From: Planctomycetaceae bacterium | Lineage (GTDB): Bacteria > Planctomycetota > Planctomycetia > Pirellulales > Thermoguttaceae | NCBI GenBank assembly: GCA_031274385.1 | Contig: JAISQH010000028.1 | Coordinates: 1 to 12,435 of the forward strand | Length of the DNA stretch: 12,435 bases | Direction of reading: 5' to 3' | Part shown: in pieces, positions 1 through 6,112 of the stretch | How positions within the stretch are numbered: the first letter of the stretch is position 1 | Layout of the letters: the number at the start of each line of letters is the position of its first letter | Made by a program: the position numbers and the translations under genes | The notes under the pieces: model-generated | The model's input: the letters and a program-made list of their open reading frames with translations, nothing else | What the model was told of the DNA's origin: nothing | Databases searched by the model: none

Positions 1-1376
1 TCAATGGTACGAAGACGCCGGTTGCCGAGATGGTCAATATCGTCAATTTCAGCGGTACGATCTCCGCCCCAAAGCCGATTCAGATATTTGACCGCTTCGA
101 TAATATCCTCCGGTTTGAGCGTCATTTCGTCCAACGGAATATCAATACCAAGTTTTCGGTTGATACGAAACCGCCCAACCCGCCCAAGCCGATAACGGTT
201 TGTGTCAAAAAATTTATCGTAAAACAATTCCCGTGCTTTGTCGATTTGCGGCGGATTGCCCGGTCGGAGCCGCATGTAAATTTTGGCTAACGCATCTTCA
301 TGCGACTTGGTTTTGTCCTCAGCGAGCGAATTGAGTAACAGTTTGTTCTTTTGCTCTTCAATCACTTCGATCTTTTTGATTCCCGAACCAATAATTTCCA
401 GTGCTTTACTTTCTGTAATGGCTTCTCCGGTCTCGACAATAATTTGACCGGCTTTATCCGAACCTTGCGGATAGACAATGTCATTCACCGCAACTTTTCC
501 CCGAAACGGCGCGACGTACACACTCCAATCAACCGGCGGTTCCTGAGGAATTGTTTCCGTTATTGGTTCTTCGGTAACGACGTTTTCTTCGACCGTTTCA
601 ATTTTGGGAGTCTTCGTTTTCTTGGACTTGGAAGCCTTGGTTTGGGCAGCAACACTTTTACTTTTTAGGGGAACATTGGTTTTTCTGGTTTCGATTTTGA
701 GCGTTTCCGTTTGATAAAACGCCTTCATCAGTTGCGAATTTGTTCCGTATTCTTCCGACATAGCGCGGAGCAACATCATAATCGGGAGTTTACTACTCTG
801 GTCGATTTTGGCTGAAATTGTTTCTTTTCGAGTCATATTTAACTCGATCCAACTTCCGCGTTCGGGAATGACCCGGCAACTGAATGTCCGACGGTCGGCG
901 TCCATTTCGGAAACGAAGTCAATACCGGGACTTCGGTGAAGTTGGCTGACGACAACACGTTCCGCTCCATTGATGATAAACTCACCGCCTCCAAGCATGA
1001 TCGGAATATCACCCAAATAAACATCTTCCTCGTGCGTACTACTTTCTTTAACAAGCCGCAGGCGGACTTTGAACGGTTTACCGTAAGTCAAACGCAATTG
1101 GCGACATTCGTCCGGTTCGTAACGGGGCTTTTCGAGTTCGTAATAACGGTATTCCAGACGAATAGATTTGTCAAACGTTTCGATTGGAAAAATCTCACGT
1201 AAAACGGCTTCAAGTCCGATATTCTCGCGTTTGAGCGGAGGAACATCCTCTTGGAGAAATCGCCGATAACTCTGCGTTTGAAGGATCGTCAGGTCGGGAA
1301 TTTCATAAGTCGATGTTTGAGTTCCAAATTTGCGTATTTCATGGAAATCAATACGGCGTTGTAACGGAGTTGCCAT
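1..1376 (-). CDS. rpoB: RNA polymerase beta subunit, N-terminal 458 codons (partial)
   Basis: This is the beta subunit of RNA polymerase, which forms one side of the active-site cleft. Only the start is present and the reading frame runs off position 1. The protein begins MATPLQRRIDFHEIRKFG. It has the conserved protrusion and lobe signatures, including VVVSQLHRSPGIDF at about residues 141-154 and DIDHLGNRRLRTI at the window edge, just before the rifampicin region. After the lobe segment ending near residue 222 there is a Lys/Glu/Thr-rich low-complexity linker (about 230-283). A small domain follows (about 284-340, GKVAVNDIVYPQG...) at the place of lineage insertion SI1 (beta i4) in E. coli, then the common IYMRLRPGNPP motif. 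No Shine-Dalgarno is visible before the ATG at 1374-1376. It lies 516 bp downstream of rplL. No frameshift was seen in the segments I translated directly. Confidence 0.97.
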   Translation of the reverse strand, partial: MATPLQRRIDFHEIRKFGTQTSTYEIPDLTILQTQSYRRFLQEDVPPLKRENIGLEAVLREIFPIETFDKSIRLEYRYYELEKPRYEPDECRQLRLTYGKPFKVRLRLVKESSTHEEDVYLGDIPIMLGGGEFIINGAERVVVSQLHRSPGIDFVSEMDADRRTFSCRVIPERGSWIELNMTRKETISAKIDQSSKLPIMMLLRAMSEEYGTNSQLMKAFYQTETLKIETRKTNVPLKSKSVAAQTKASKSKKTKTPKIETVEENVVTEEPITETIPQEPPVDWSVYVAPFRGKVAVNDIVYPQGSDKAGQIIVETGEAITESKALEIIGSGIKKIEVIEEQKNKLLLNSLAEDKTKSHEDALAKIYMRLRPGNPPQIDKARELFYDKFFDTNRYRLGRVGRFRINRKLGIDIPLDEMTLKPEDIIEAVKYLNRLWGGDRTAEIDDIDHLGNRRLRTI

Positions 1377-1892
1377 AATAGTTTATTGTCAAAAGAGTTA
1401 TCAAAAATTATAAAAAGGAATGACAAACGTTGGGAAAATATTGTTACGATCAATCATGTCCGAAGCAGGTAATTTTGATCGGACAAATAGTTCGGTCGGT
1501 TCACTCATTTCAGAATCACACTGCATAACGAAGCATCCAAACGAAGGATTCAACATAATGTCGGATTGTTCCATTCATTGATAAAACCAAACGGAAGCCC
1601 GCGAACTTCCATAAAGAAAAAGAGTTACGTAATAACAATGTCCGCAGACCAGATTACTTTCACGAGGGAGGGGCATTATTTTGCCTTTCATCTGCGTAAT
1701 CTTTCGAGGGAATTAAAGAATAAATTTCAGAAAACCGGATAATTATTATAATACATCAAGTCACCCAAAAAAGGGGGACTCTGCAAAAAGGATACCAAAT
1801 CGAAAAAAAATAATGATTCGTGACCTGTGACGAATGACCTAAGTTATCAATTTGACTCGTGTCATTCGTCACATGTCATTGGTCACTCGTCA
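1377..1892. other. rplL-rpoB intergenic region with hairpins and a possible small ORF
   Basis: This 516-bp spacer is long for this operon. On the transcribed (minus) strand it holds, in order, a heptad inverted repeat touching the rplL stop (1812-1895) and a hairpin with arms AGTCACCC and GGGGGACT (1759-1780, one mismatch, A-rich loop). A TATAAT hexamer lies at 1745-1750 without a convincing -35. Further on are a GGAAG/CTTCC stem (1593-1610) and a 57-codon ORF (1401-1574). In E. coli the equivalent gap contains an attenuator and an RNase III site. The same role here is an inference from position and hairpins only. Confidence 0.6.
1401..1574 (-). CDS. possible small ORF of 57 codons upstream of rpoB
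   Basis: An ATG at 1572-1574 opens a frame ending in TGA at 1401-1403, giving 57 residues (begins MEQSDIMLNPSFGC, ends FPTFVIPFYNF). It stops 24 bp before the rpoB ATG and starts directly after an in-frame TGA. There is no Shine-Dalgarno, but several genes in this operon also lack one. I recognise no domain. Composition is mixed with no clear membrane segment or signal peptide. It could be a leader peptide, a lineage-specific small protein or chance. Chance is quite possible at this length. Confidence 0.2.
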   Translation of the reverse strand: MEQSDIMLNPSFGCFVMQCDSEMSEPTELFVRSKLPASDMIDRNNIFPTFVIPFYNF

Positions 1893-1895
1893 CTA
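1812..1895. repeat. heptad-phased inverted repeat at the 3' end of rplL
   Basis: Twelve consecutive 7-nt units can be laid out from 1812 to 1895. The left three share TGAC (1819-1839) and the right five share GTCA (1861-1895, e.g. GTCATTC then GTCACAT), so the arms are reverse complements. About 19 nt (1820-1838 against 1861-1879) pair with two mismatches. The last unit ends at 1895, the first base of the rplL TAG on the minus strand. Confidence 0.8.
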
Positions 1896-2306
1896 TTTAA
1901 TACTGACTTTGGCTCCGTTTTCTTCAAGTTCTTTTTTCAATTTTTCGGCTTCTTCTTTTGAGACGCCGGATTTGATCTTGGTCGGAGCACTTTCAACCAA
2001 CGCTTTTGAATCAGCCAAACCGCCGCCGGTTGCGTTTTTGACAACCTTAATAACGGCAACTTTTTTGTCTGCTGCAAAACTTTCAAGAACGACGTCGAAT
2101 TCGGTTTTTTCTTCCGGTTTTTCAGCTCCGCCGCCTTCACCGCCGCCAGCCGGAGCCGCCATCACCACCGCACCGCCCGAAGCCGGTTCGATGCCGTGAA
2201 CCTCTTTCAAATAATCGCTCAATTCCTTCGCGTCTTTTAAGGTCAGACTGACAATCTTGTCGCCCAATTCTTTAATAGTCGCTGAAAATTCTCGTGTTTC
2301 ACTCAT
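1893..2306 (-). CDS. rplL: 50S ribosomal protein L7/L12
   Basis: This is the multicopy stalk protein of the large subunit. It binds L10 through its N-terminal domain and recruits translational GTPases such as EF-Tu and EF-G through its C-terminal domain. The chosen start gives 137 residues beginning MSETREFSATIKELG. An AAAGGA Shine-Dalgarno lies about 9 nt upstream of this ATG (2304-2306), whereas an open in-frame extension up to about 2480 has no family similarity. The N-terminal dimerisation helices (about 1-45) are followed by an Ala/Gly/Glu hinge (about 46-65, GGGEGGGAEKPEE). The C-terminal domain (about 66-137) holds EKTEFDVVLESF, VAVIKVVKNATGGGL and the closing GAKVSIK. It is the last gene before rpoB. 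Its stop codon is the first unit of a heptad repeat. Confidence 0.97.
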   Translation of the reverse strand: MSETREFSATIKELGDKIVSLTLKDAKELSDYLKEVHGIEPASGGAVVMAAPAGGGEGGGAEKPEEKTEFDVVLESFAADKKVAVIKVVKNATGGGLADSKALVESAPTKIKSGVSKEEAEKLKKELEENGAKVSIK

Positions 2307-2476
2307 AGGAATGTTTCCTTTCTCGTTTGTTGCGCTTGAAAACGCATAAAAATGATAGTTAATCTTGTAACAGTTCAACCTTAAACGAATTATCGGTCTC
2401 ACACAAACCTGATATCGCAAAGATTCGAAAGGATGAATCCATAACAAGGAGTATTTTATTTTATTGTTTCTATTTG

Positions 2477-2536
2477 TCAAAATATTTCAATATTTATCAA
2501 AATGATTCGATATTTATCGAAATATTTCAAAGTGAA
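2477..2536. repeat. three tandem 20-bp repeats upstream of rplL
   Basis: Three head-to-tail copies of a 20-bp unit occur at 2477-2496, 2497-2516 and 2517-2536 (consensus TCAAAATATTTCAATATTTA, with a few substitutions). The junction of copies 2 and 3 forms a 16-bp palindrome, TTCGATATTTATCGAA (2506-2521). They lie in the 283-bp rplJ-rplL spacer, about 170 bp before the rplL start. Confidence 0.8.
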
Positions 2537-2589
2537 TCGTTTCGTTTCGCCGTTCTCAATGGTTACGTTTATAGTTACGTTTTGAAAAT

Positions 2590-3162
2590 TCATTCGCTGA
2601 CTTTTTCAGCCTCGTTATTTTCAGTGCCGTCTTTATTTTCAGTGTCCTCTTTTTCGGCGAGTTTGACAATTTGGCTTGCCAACGCTCCGCCGAGAGCAAT
2701 AAACTGACCGGAAAGTGTGGCACCGACACCAACGATTTGACCGAGCAACAATGAGATTTGTTCTTCACGGGTGGGCCATTTACTAACATCAACAGCCTGT
2801 TCCGCTCCCAACGCCTCACCATCCAAAACCGCGCCTTTGATTTCAAAACCTTGCAGATTTTTATCTTTCGTCAGTTTAACCAATTCTTTAGCGAGCGAAA
2901 CGATATCCGAAGCTCCCCAACAGAGAGCGTAGGAACCTGTCAGGTTTTGGAAGGCAGCGGCAAGCGGAGTTCCTTCTGTTGCGCGCCGTGCCAGACTGTT
3001 TTTGATAACCATCAGGTTAATCCCTTTTGATGCGAGATTGACCCGGAGATTTTTATTTTTATTGGCATCAATTCCAGTCAGACCGACCAAGATCAAATAT
3101 TGTACACCATCAAGCCGCTTGGCGACTGCATCGGTAATCAGTTGTTTGACAAACTTACTCAT
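2590..3162 (-). CDS. rplJ: 50S ribosomal protein L10
   Basis: L10 anchors the L7/L12 stalk to 23S rRNA at the GTPase-associated region. The product has 190 residues and begins MSKFVKQLITDAVAKRLDG. Family features include the early LILVGLTGIDANKNKNLRVNL segment (about 23-43), the VIKNSLARRA motif near 53-62 and a C-terminal helix (about 145-170) that should carry the L12 dimers. It is longer than the E. coli protein (165 residues) because of an acidic Glu/Asn/Asp tail (about 171-190, EDTENKDGTENNEAEK). The ATG at 3160-3162 is preceded by TTCCCAAA, not by a Shine-Dalgarno. Spacers are 194 bp upstream (rplA side) and 283 bp downstream (rplL side). In many bacteria L10-L12 represses its own leader. 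A 7-bp stem at 3223-3254 sits in the right place but is not a recognised L10 leader. Confidence 0.97.
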   Translation of the reverse strand: MSKFVKQLITDAVAKRLDGVQYLILVGLTGIDANKNKNLRVNLASKGINLMVIKNSLARRATEGTPLAAAFQNLTGSYALCWGASDIVSLAKELVKLTKDKNLQGFEIKGAVLDGEALGAEQAVDVSKWPTREEQISLLLGQIVGVGATLSGQFIALGGALASQIVKLAEKEDTENKDGTENNEAEKVSE

Positions 3163-3222
3163 TTTGGGAAACTAAATTGACAATTGAAAATTATTTTTTA
3201 TCGAATATTGTTATCAAATTTA

Positions 3223-3254
3223 CCTGAATTTGAACAAAAATTAGGACAATTCAG
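3223..3254 (-). promoter_or_regulatory. stem-loop in the rplJ leader
   Basis: Perfect 7-bp arms CTGAATT (3223-3229) and AATTCAG (3248-3254) enclose an 18-nt loop, 61 nt upstream of the rplJ start codon. Ribosomal protein leaders often form autoregulatory structures at this place. I see no conserved L10-binding motif, so the role is unproven. Confidence 0.3.
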
Positions 3255-3289
3255 AAAACTTTTTCTGCCGTAAATGATTTATCAAAAAT

Positions 3290-3359
3290 GATCAATTGAC
3301 AAAAAGATCAATGAGATTATTTTCCTCATTTTCGATGGTCAATGATCCACTTTCAATTA
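3290..3359. repeat. heptad-phased inverted repeat at the 3' end of rplA
   Basis: On the mRNA strand the array starts with the rplA stop codon as TAATTGA, then AAGTGGA, and continues in 7-nt steps towards 3325. The right arm (3325-3347) is an imperfect reverse complement of the left arm (3290-3315), with a short loop at 3316-3324. Pairing is interrupted but clear around CTCATT/AATGAG and GATCA/TGATC. Confidence 0.6.
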
Positions 3360-4037
3360 CAAAGCAACACGAACGCCTGGTGACATGGTTGCGGAAAGTG
3401 TAATACTTTTAACATAAACCCCTTTAACCGCAACCGGTTTGAGATTTTGGACATATTGCAGGAAGGCATCAATATTTTCGACAAGTTGGGTTTTATCGAA
3501 CTTGATTTTGCCAACGATGGCGTGAATGATACCGGCTTTGTCATTTCGAAATTCAACTTTACCTGCTTTATATTCTTTGATTGTTTTGGCAACATCCATT
3601 GTAACGGTTCCGGCTCGCGGCGAAGGCATTAAACCACGCGGTCCAAGCACTTTACCAAGAGGTCCGACAAGTCCCATCATATCGGGAGTTGCGATACAAA
3701 CATCGAAATCAGTCCAGCCGTCTTTGATTTTGGCAACAAGATCGGTATCACCGACAGTATCAGCACCGCCGTTTCGTGCTTCTTCGGCTTTATCACCTTT
3801 AGCAATAACGCAAACACGGAGCGATTTGCCGATGCCGTGCGGAAGAACAATGGAGCCGCGAACAAGTTGGTCAGCCTGCTTCGGATCAATACCGAGCCGA
3901 ATAGCCACCTCGACACTCTGGTTGAATTTCAAATTATCGAACTGTTTCAATAAATTGACAGCATCCGCTAAAGGAAACAGAGCATCGGACTTAATTTTTT
4001 TGGCGTCGTTTCGATAACGCTTCGAATGTTTTGACAT
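3357..4037 (-). CDS. rplA: 50S ribosomal protein L1
   Basis: L1 forms the mobile stalk that contacts the E-site tRNA, and in many bacteria it represses the rplK-rplA mRNA. The product has 226 residues, close to the family length, and begins MSKHSKRYRNDAKKIK. The signature TPDMMGLVGPLGKVLGPRG is at about residues 117-135, followed by LMPSPRAGTVT, so both L1 domains are complete. It lies 142 bp after rplK. The ATG at 4035-4037 has no Shine-Dalgarno upstream (AT-rich ATTAACAAAT). A hairpin (4085-4104) and a weak promoter-like pair lie just upstream. The stop codon TAA begins a heptad repeat. Confidence 0.97.
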   Translation of the reverse strand: MSKHSKRYRNDAKKIKSDALFPLADAVNLLKQFDNLKFNQSVEVAIRLGIDPKQADQLVRGSIVLPHGIGKSLRVCVIAKGDKAEEARNGGADTVGDTDLVAKIKDGWTDFDVCIATPDMMGLVGPLGKVLGPRGLMPSPRAGTVTMDVAKTIKEYKAGKVEFRNDKAGIIHAIVGKIKFDKTQLVENIDAFLQYVQNLKPVAVKGVYVKSITLSATMSPGVRVAL

Positions 4038-4049
4038 ATTTGTTAATAA

Positions 4050-4077
4050 ATATTAATACCTGTTAAGGTTCGGTCAA
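4050..4077 (-). promoter_or_regulatory. weak promoter-like pair just upstream of rplA
   Basis: TTGACC (4072-4077) and TAATAT (4050-4055) are separated by 16 bp on the minus strand. The -10 matches consensus at 4 of 6 positions. A start about 7 nt downstream would leave an almost leaderless rplA mRNA, which would fit the missing Shine-Dalgarno. AT-rich spacers give such matches by chance. Confidence 0.2.
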
Positions 4078-4084
4078 TAATGAA

Positions 4085-4104
4085 GATTCCCGACATCGGA
4101 AATC
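4085..4104 (-). promoter_or_regulatory. compact hairpin in the rplK-rplA spacer
   Basis: The minus strand reads GATTTCCGA, TG, TCGGGAATC. The nine-base arms pair with one G-U. The closing pairs would open to leave about 8 bp and a 4-nt loop. No T-run follows, so it is not a standard terminator. It may be a processing or regulatory site. Confidence 0.4.
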
Positions 4105-4118
4105 CTCTCCCGCTTTTT

Positions 4119-4184
4119 AATTGAAAATGAGGAAACTATTTCAAATTTCTTTTTGTTTCCGAATTTTCATTTTCCGTTTTCAAC
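4119..4184. repeat. inverted A-rich repeat at the 3' end of rplK
   Basis: The left arm (4119-4142, AATTGAAAATGAGGAAAC...) and right arm (4155-4184, reverse complement AGTTGAAAACGGAAAATG...) are imperfect inverted copies. Seven-nt steps are visible in the right arm (GGAAAAT, GAAAATT). The arm overlaps the rplK stop codon (4180-4182). Confidence 0.55.
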
Positions 4185-4608
4185 TATTTACAATATCCAG
4201 TCCCATACTTCGTGCTGTTCCGGCAAGAATATTTCTTGCTGCTTCGGGAGTTCGGGCATTTAGGTCTTTCATTTTCTTTGCTGCCACTTCATCGAGTTGC
4301 TTGGTCGTAATCTGCCCCACTTTGACACGAGGCACATTTCCGCTACCGCTGACAATTCCGGCAACTTGTTTCAACAAATCAACACTATGCGGTGTTTTTG
4401 TTTCCAATTCAAACGTCCGGTCACTAAAAACCTTGACGACAACAGGAATTCGCATTCCGAGATCAGGCTTGGTTCGTTCGTTAAACTGCTGAACAAACTG
4501 TCCCAAATTAATGCCGTATTTACCAAGTGCCGTACCAACCGGCGGTGCTGCGGTTGCTTGTCCGCCCTTGGCATGAAATCGAACCGTTGCTGTAAGTTGC
4601 TTTGCCAT
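4180..4608 (-). CDS. rplK: 50S ribosomal protein L11
   Basis: L11 binds the GTPase-associated centre of 23S rRNA. It is needed for stringent-response signalling and is the thiostrepton site. The product has 142 residues, the normal length, and begins MAKQLTATVRFHAKGGQ. The N-terminal proline-rich segment reads APPVGTALGKYGINLGQF (residues 21-38). The C-terminal RNA-binding domain covers about 72-142 (KTPHSVDLLKQ..., GLDIVNS). Position 26 is Thr (codon ACG), where most bacteria have a conserved Pro in PPVGPALG, and positions 19-20 are Thr-Ala instead of Asn-Pro. It follows nusG after 104 bp. No Shine-Dalgarno is visible (CATAAAACA before ATG). Confidence 0.97.
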   Translation of the reverse strand: MAKQLTATVRFHAKGGQATAAPPVGTALGKYGINLGQFVQQFNERTKPDLGMRIPVVVKVFSDRTFELETKTPHSVDLLKQVAGIVSGSGNVPRVKVGQITTKQLDEVAAKKMKDLNARTPEAARNILAGTARSMGLDIVNS

Positions 4609-4657
4609 TGTTTTATGTAATAAATAACGAGTAAATAAATAACAAAAAATAGGTCAC

Positions 4658-4699
4658 AGAACAAACGTCAGTTTTAATAAAATAATAAATGACTGTTCT
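4658..4699 (-). repeat. imperfect hairpin downstream of nusG
   Basis: On the plus strand AGAACA (4658-4663) and GTCA (4667-4670) pair with TGAC (4690-4693) and TGTTCT (4694-4699), with a 3-nt bulge and an AT-rich 19-nt loop. It could slow transcription between nusG and rplK, but no T-run marks it as a terminator. Confidence 0.4.
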
Positions 4700-4716
4700 T
4701 ATCTAATCTTATCTAA
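4697..4716. repeat. 10-bp tandem duplication at the nusG stop codon
   Basis: TCTTATCTAA occurs twice head to tail (4697-4706 and 4707-4716). On the coding strand this is TTAGATAAGA repeated, and the first copy contains the nusG TAG stop. Confidence 0.8.
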
Positions 4717-5336
4717 CCCAAATTTTTCTCAATTTGCCAATATTCAAGTTCGACGGGGGTACTTCTTCCAAAAAGGTTGAGGATGACGGTTACTCTTCCG
4801 CTTGTAAGATCAATCGCATCGACAACTCCTTCGTAACTTTCGAAAGTTCCTTCTTTAACCTTAATTTTTTCACCGACTTGATAACCGACTTTCAACTGCG
4901 GCGAAACTTTGGGATCCTCTATTTCCTGAGCAAGCATTCGATGAACTTCATGCGGTTGCATCGGGGTTGGTTTTCCCACTGCTCCGGTAAAATCGCCGAC
5001 GCCGGAGGTTTCCCGAACGAGAAACCAAGTTGCATCATTGATTTCCATGTAAATCATCATGTAGCCCGGATATAATTTCCGTTTGACAATCCGTTTTTTA
5101 TCACCCCGAATTTCCGTTACTTTTTCAGTCGGAACGAGAATATCACCGAAATAATCTTTTAATCCGGCGACAGCGATCCGCCGTTCAAGGCTGCGTTTGA
5201 TCGGTTCTTCACGGTTCACCTGAACTTTCAGGATATACCAATTTTTCTTATTTTGAGGTTCTTCCGGCGCACTCGAATGACTTGCGTTTTCTGTCGCAAG
5301 TTGCGACTCGTCGGTTTTCAATTCCGTCCCGGACAT
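4713..5336 (-). CDS. nusG: transcription termination/antitermination protein NusG
   Basis: NusG binds the RNA polymerase clamp, increases processivity and links polymerase to Rho or to ribosomal protein S10. The chosen start (ATG at 5334-5336, protein begins MSGTELKTDESQ) gives 207 residues. An AGAGGAG Shine-Dalgarno lies 6 nt upstream. An in-frame ATG at 5384, only 7 bp after secE, has no such signal. A disordered Glu/Ser/Asn-rich leader of about 30 residues precedes the NGN domain (KNWYILKVQVNREEP, about 31-45; KRKLYPGYMMIYM, about 85-97). The C-terminal KOW domain follows (VGEKIKVKEGTFESYEGVV, then NLFGRSTPVELEYWQIEK). The secE-nusG pairing is the standard bacterial arrangement. Confidence 0.95.
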   Translation of the reverse strand: MSGTELKTDESQLATENASHSSAPEEPQNKKNWYILKVQVNREEPIKRSLERRIAVAGLKDYFGDILVPTEKVTEIRGDKKRIVKRKLYPGYMMIYMEINDATWFLVRETSGVGDFTGAVGKPTPMQPHEVHRMLAQEIEDPKVSPQLKVGYQVGEKIKVKEGTFESYEGVVDAIDLTSGRVTVILNLFGRSTPVELEYWQIEKNLG

Positions 5337-5391
5337 GAATTGCTCCTCTTTCGTTTTAATGACGCCGGTTACGGCATCGAACACACGAAAA

Positions 5392-5814
5392 TCAACCTAA
5401 TATATCAAGTGAGTTAAAAATAAAAACCCAAAGCAAAGCGAAAATATAAATCATGGCGGAAAGGATGGCAAACATCACCAAGACAACAACTGTCGAGGAA
5501 TACAATTCCTTTTTACCGGGCCAAGAGACCTTGACCATTTCTGATTCAACCGAAACAAGAAAATCGGCAAAAGTCGGCCAATGTACCAAACGATATCCAA
5601 ACCACATTCCAAACAGGATCACCAGCAAAGCAACAATGTAACGAACGCCTTGTTCCCGCAACAGAGGTGCCCAATCTAACCCTAACTGAGTAAATTTATA
5701 AGCTCCGCAAACAAAAACAGCCCAAACGCCGATCATCGTCAGACGACGAATCAAACGTCCCTGATTATTCTTGTAACGCCGAACCCGAAATAATTCTTTA
5801 AACAAATCACGCAC
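5392..5814 (-). CDS. secE: preprotein translocase subunit SecE
   Basis: SecE clamps SecY in the inner-membrane translocon. The product has 140 residues and starts with GTG (5812-5814), preceded by GAGAGG at 5 nt. Three hydrophobic segments can be seen: about 27-41, 57-77 and 107-134. The conserved cytoplasmic motif is SEMVKVSWPGKKEL (91-104), directly before the last membrane segment. This three-segment layout is like the E. coli protein (127 residues), not the short single-segment form. The gene lies downstream of tRNA-Trp, with a heptad inverted repeat in between, and is followed closely by nusG. Confidence 0.95.
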   Translation of the reverse strand: MRDLFKELFRVRRYKNNQGRLIRRLTMIGVWAVFVCGAYKFTQLGLDWAPLLREQGVRYIVALLVILFGMWFGYRLVHWPTFADFLVSVESEMVKVSWPGKKELYSSTVVVLVMFAILSAMIYIFALLWVFIFNSLDILG

Positions 5815-5827
5815 GGAAACCTCTCGG

Positions 5828-5947
5828 TTTCAATTGGCAATTAGAAATTGACAATTGAAAATTATTTTAGCTTCGTTTTTTATCAATCATTCATTTCATC
5901 AATCAATTACCAATTGCTCATTATCAATTGGCAATTGTTAATCATTA
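5828..5947. repeat. heptad-phased inverted repeat between tRNA-Trp and secE
   Basis: The left arm has six 7-nt units from 5828 to 5869 (TTTCAAT, TGGCAAT and so on). The right arm has six from 5906 to 5947 (ATTACCA, ATTGCTC and so on). The arms are imperfect reverse complements built on CAATT/AATTG. Confidence 0.75.
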
Positions 5948-5955
5948 ATTAAAAG

Positions 5956-6026
5956 CAGGGGAGGAGGGAATCGAACCCCCACCAGCGGTTTTGGAGACCG
6001 CAGTTCTACCACTAAACTACTCCCCT
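5956..6026 (-). tRNA. trpT: tRNA-Trp (CCA anticodon)
   Basis: The 71-nt cloverleaf has acceptor AGGGGAG/CTCCCCT, D arm GTTTAGTGGTAGAAC, anticodon stem GCGGT/ACCGC with loop CTCCAAA, T arm GGGGG/CCCTC with one G-U pair, and discriminator G. The 3' CCA is not encoded (CTTTT follows). It lies between tuf and secE, a position seen in many bacteria. Confidence 0.97.
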
Positions 6027-6030
6027 TCGT

Positions 6031-6112
6031 TTAGTGAATAGTTAGCAGTGAATAGTGAATAGCGATGGAAAAACCATTTTACTATTCACTATTAACTAAA
6101 CACTTTTTACTA
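6031..6112. repeat. heptad-phased inverted repeat at the 3' end of tuf
   Basis: Left units run from 6031 to 6065 (TTAGTGA, ATAGTTA and so on) and right units from 6078 to 6112 (TTTACTA, TTCACTA and so on). The centre forms a small ATGG/CCAT hairpin. The last right unit ends at 6112, the first base of the tuf TAG on the minus strand. The tuf mRNA would carry a long A/T-rich stem before tRNA-Trp. Confidence 0.8.

Noticed and set aside
1893..2480. 195-residue version of L7/L12 with a 58-residue N-terminal extension
   Set aside because: The extension resembles no L7/L12, and the Shine-Dalgarno marks the ATG at 2304-2306.
4609..4712. L1-binding autoregulatory leader before rplK
   Set aside because: The spacer is AT-rich and I could not find the L1 rRNA-mimic motif.
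4713..5384. NusG start at 5384
   Set aside because: No ribosome site precedes it, whereas AGAGGAG precedes the ATG at 5334-5336. It remains possible if translation is coupled to secE.
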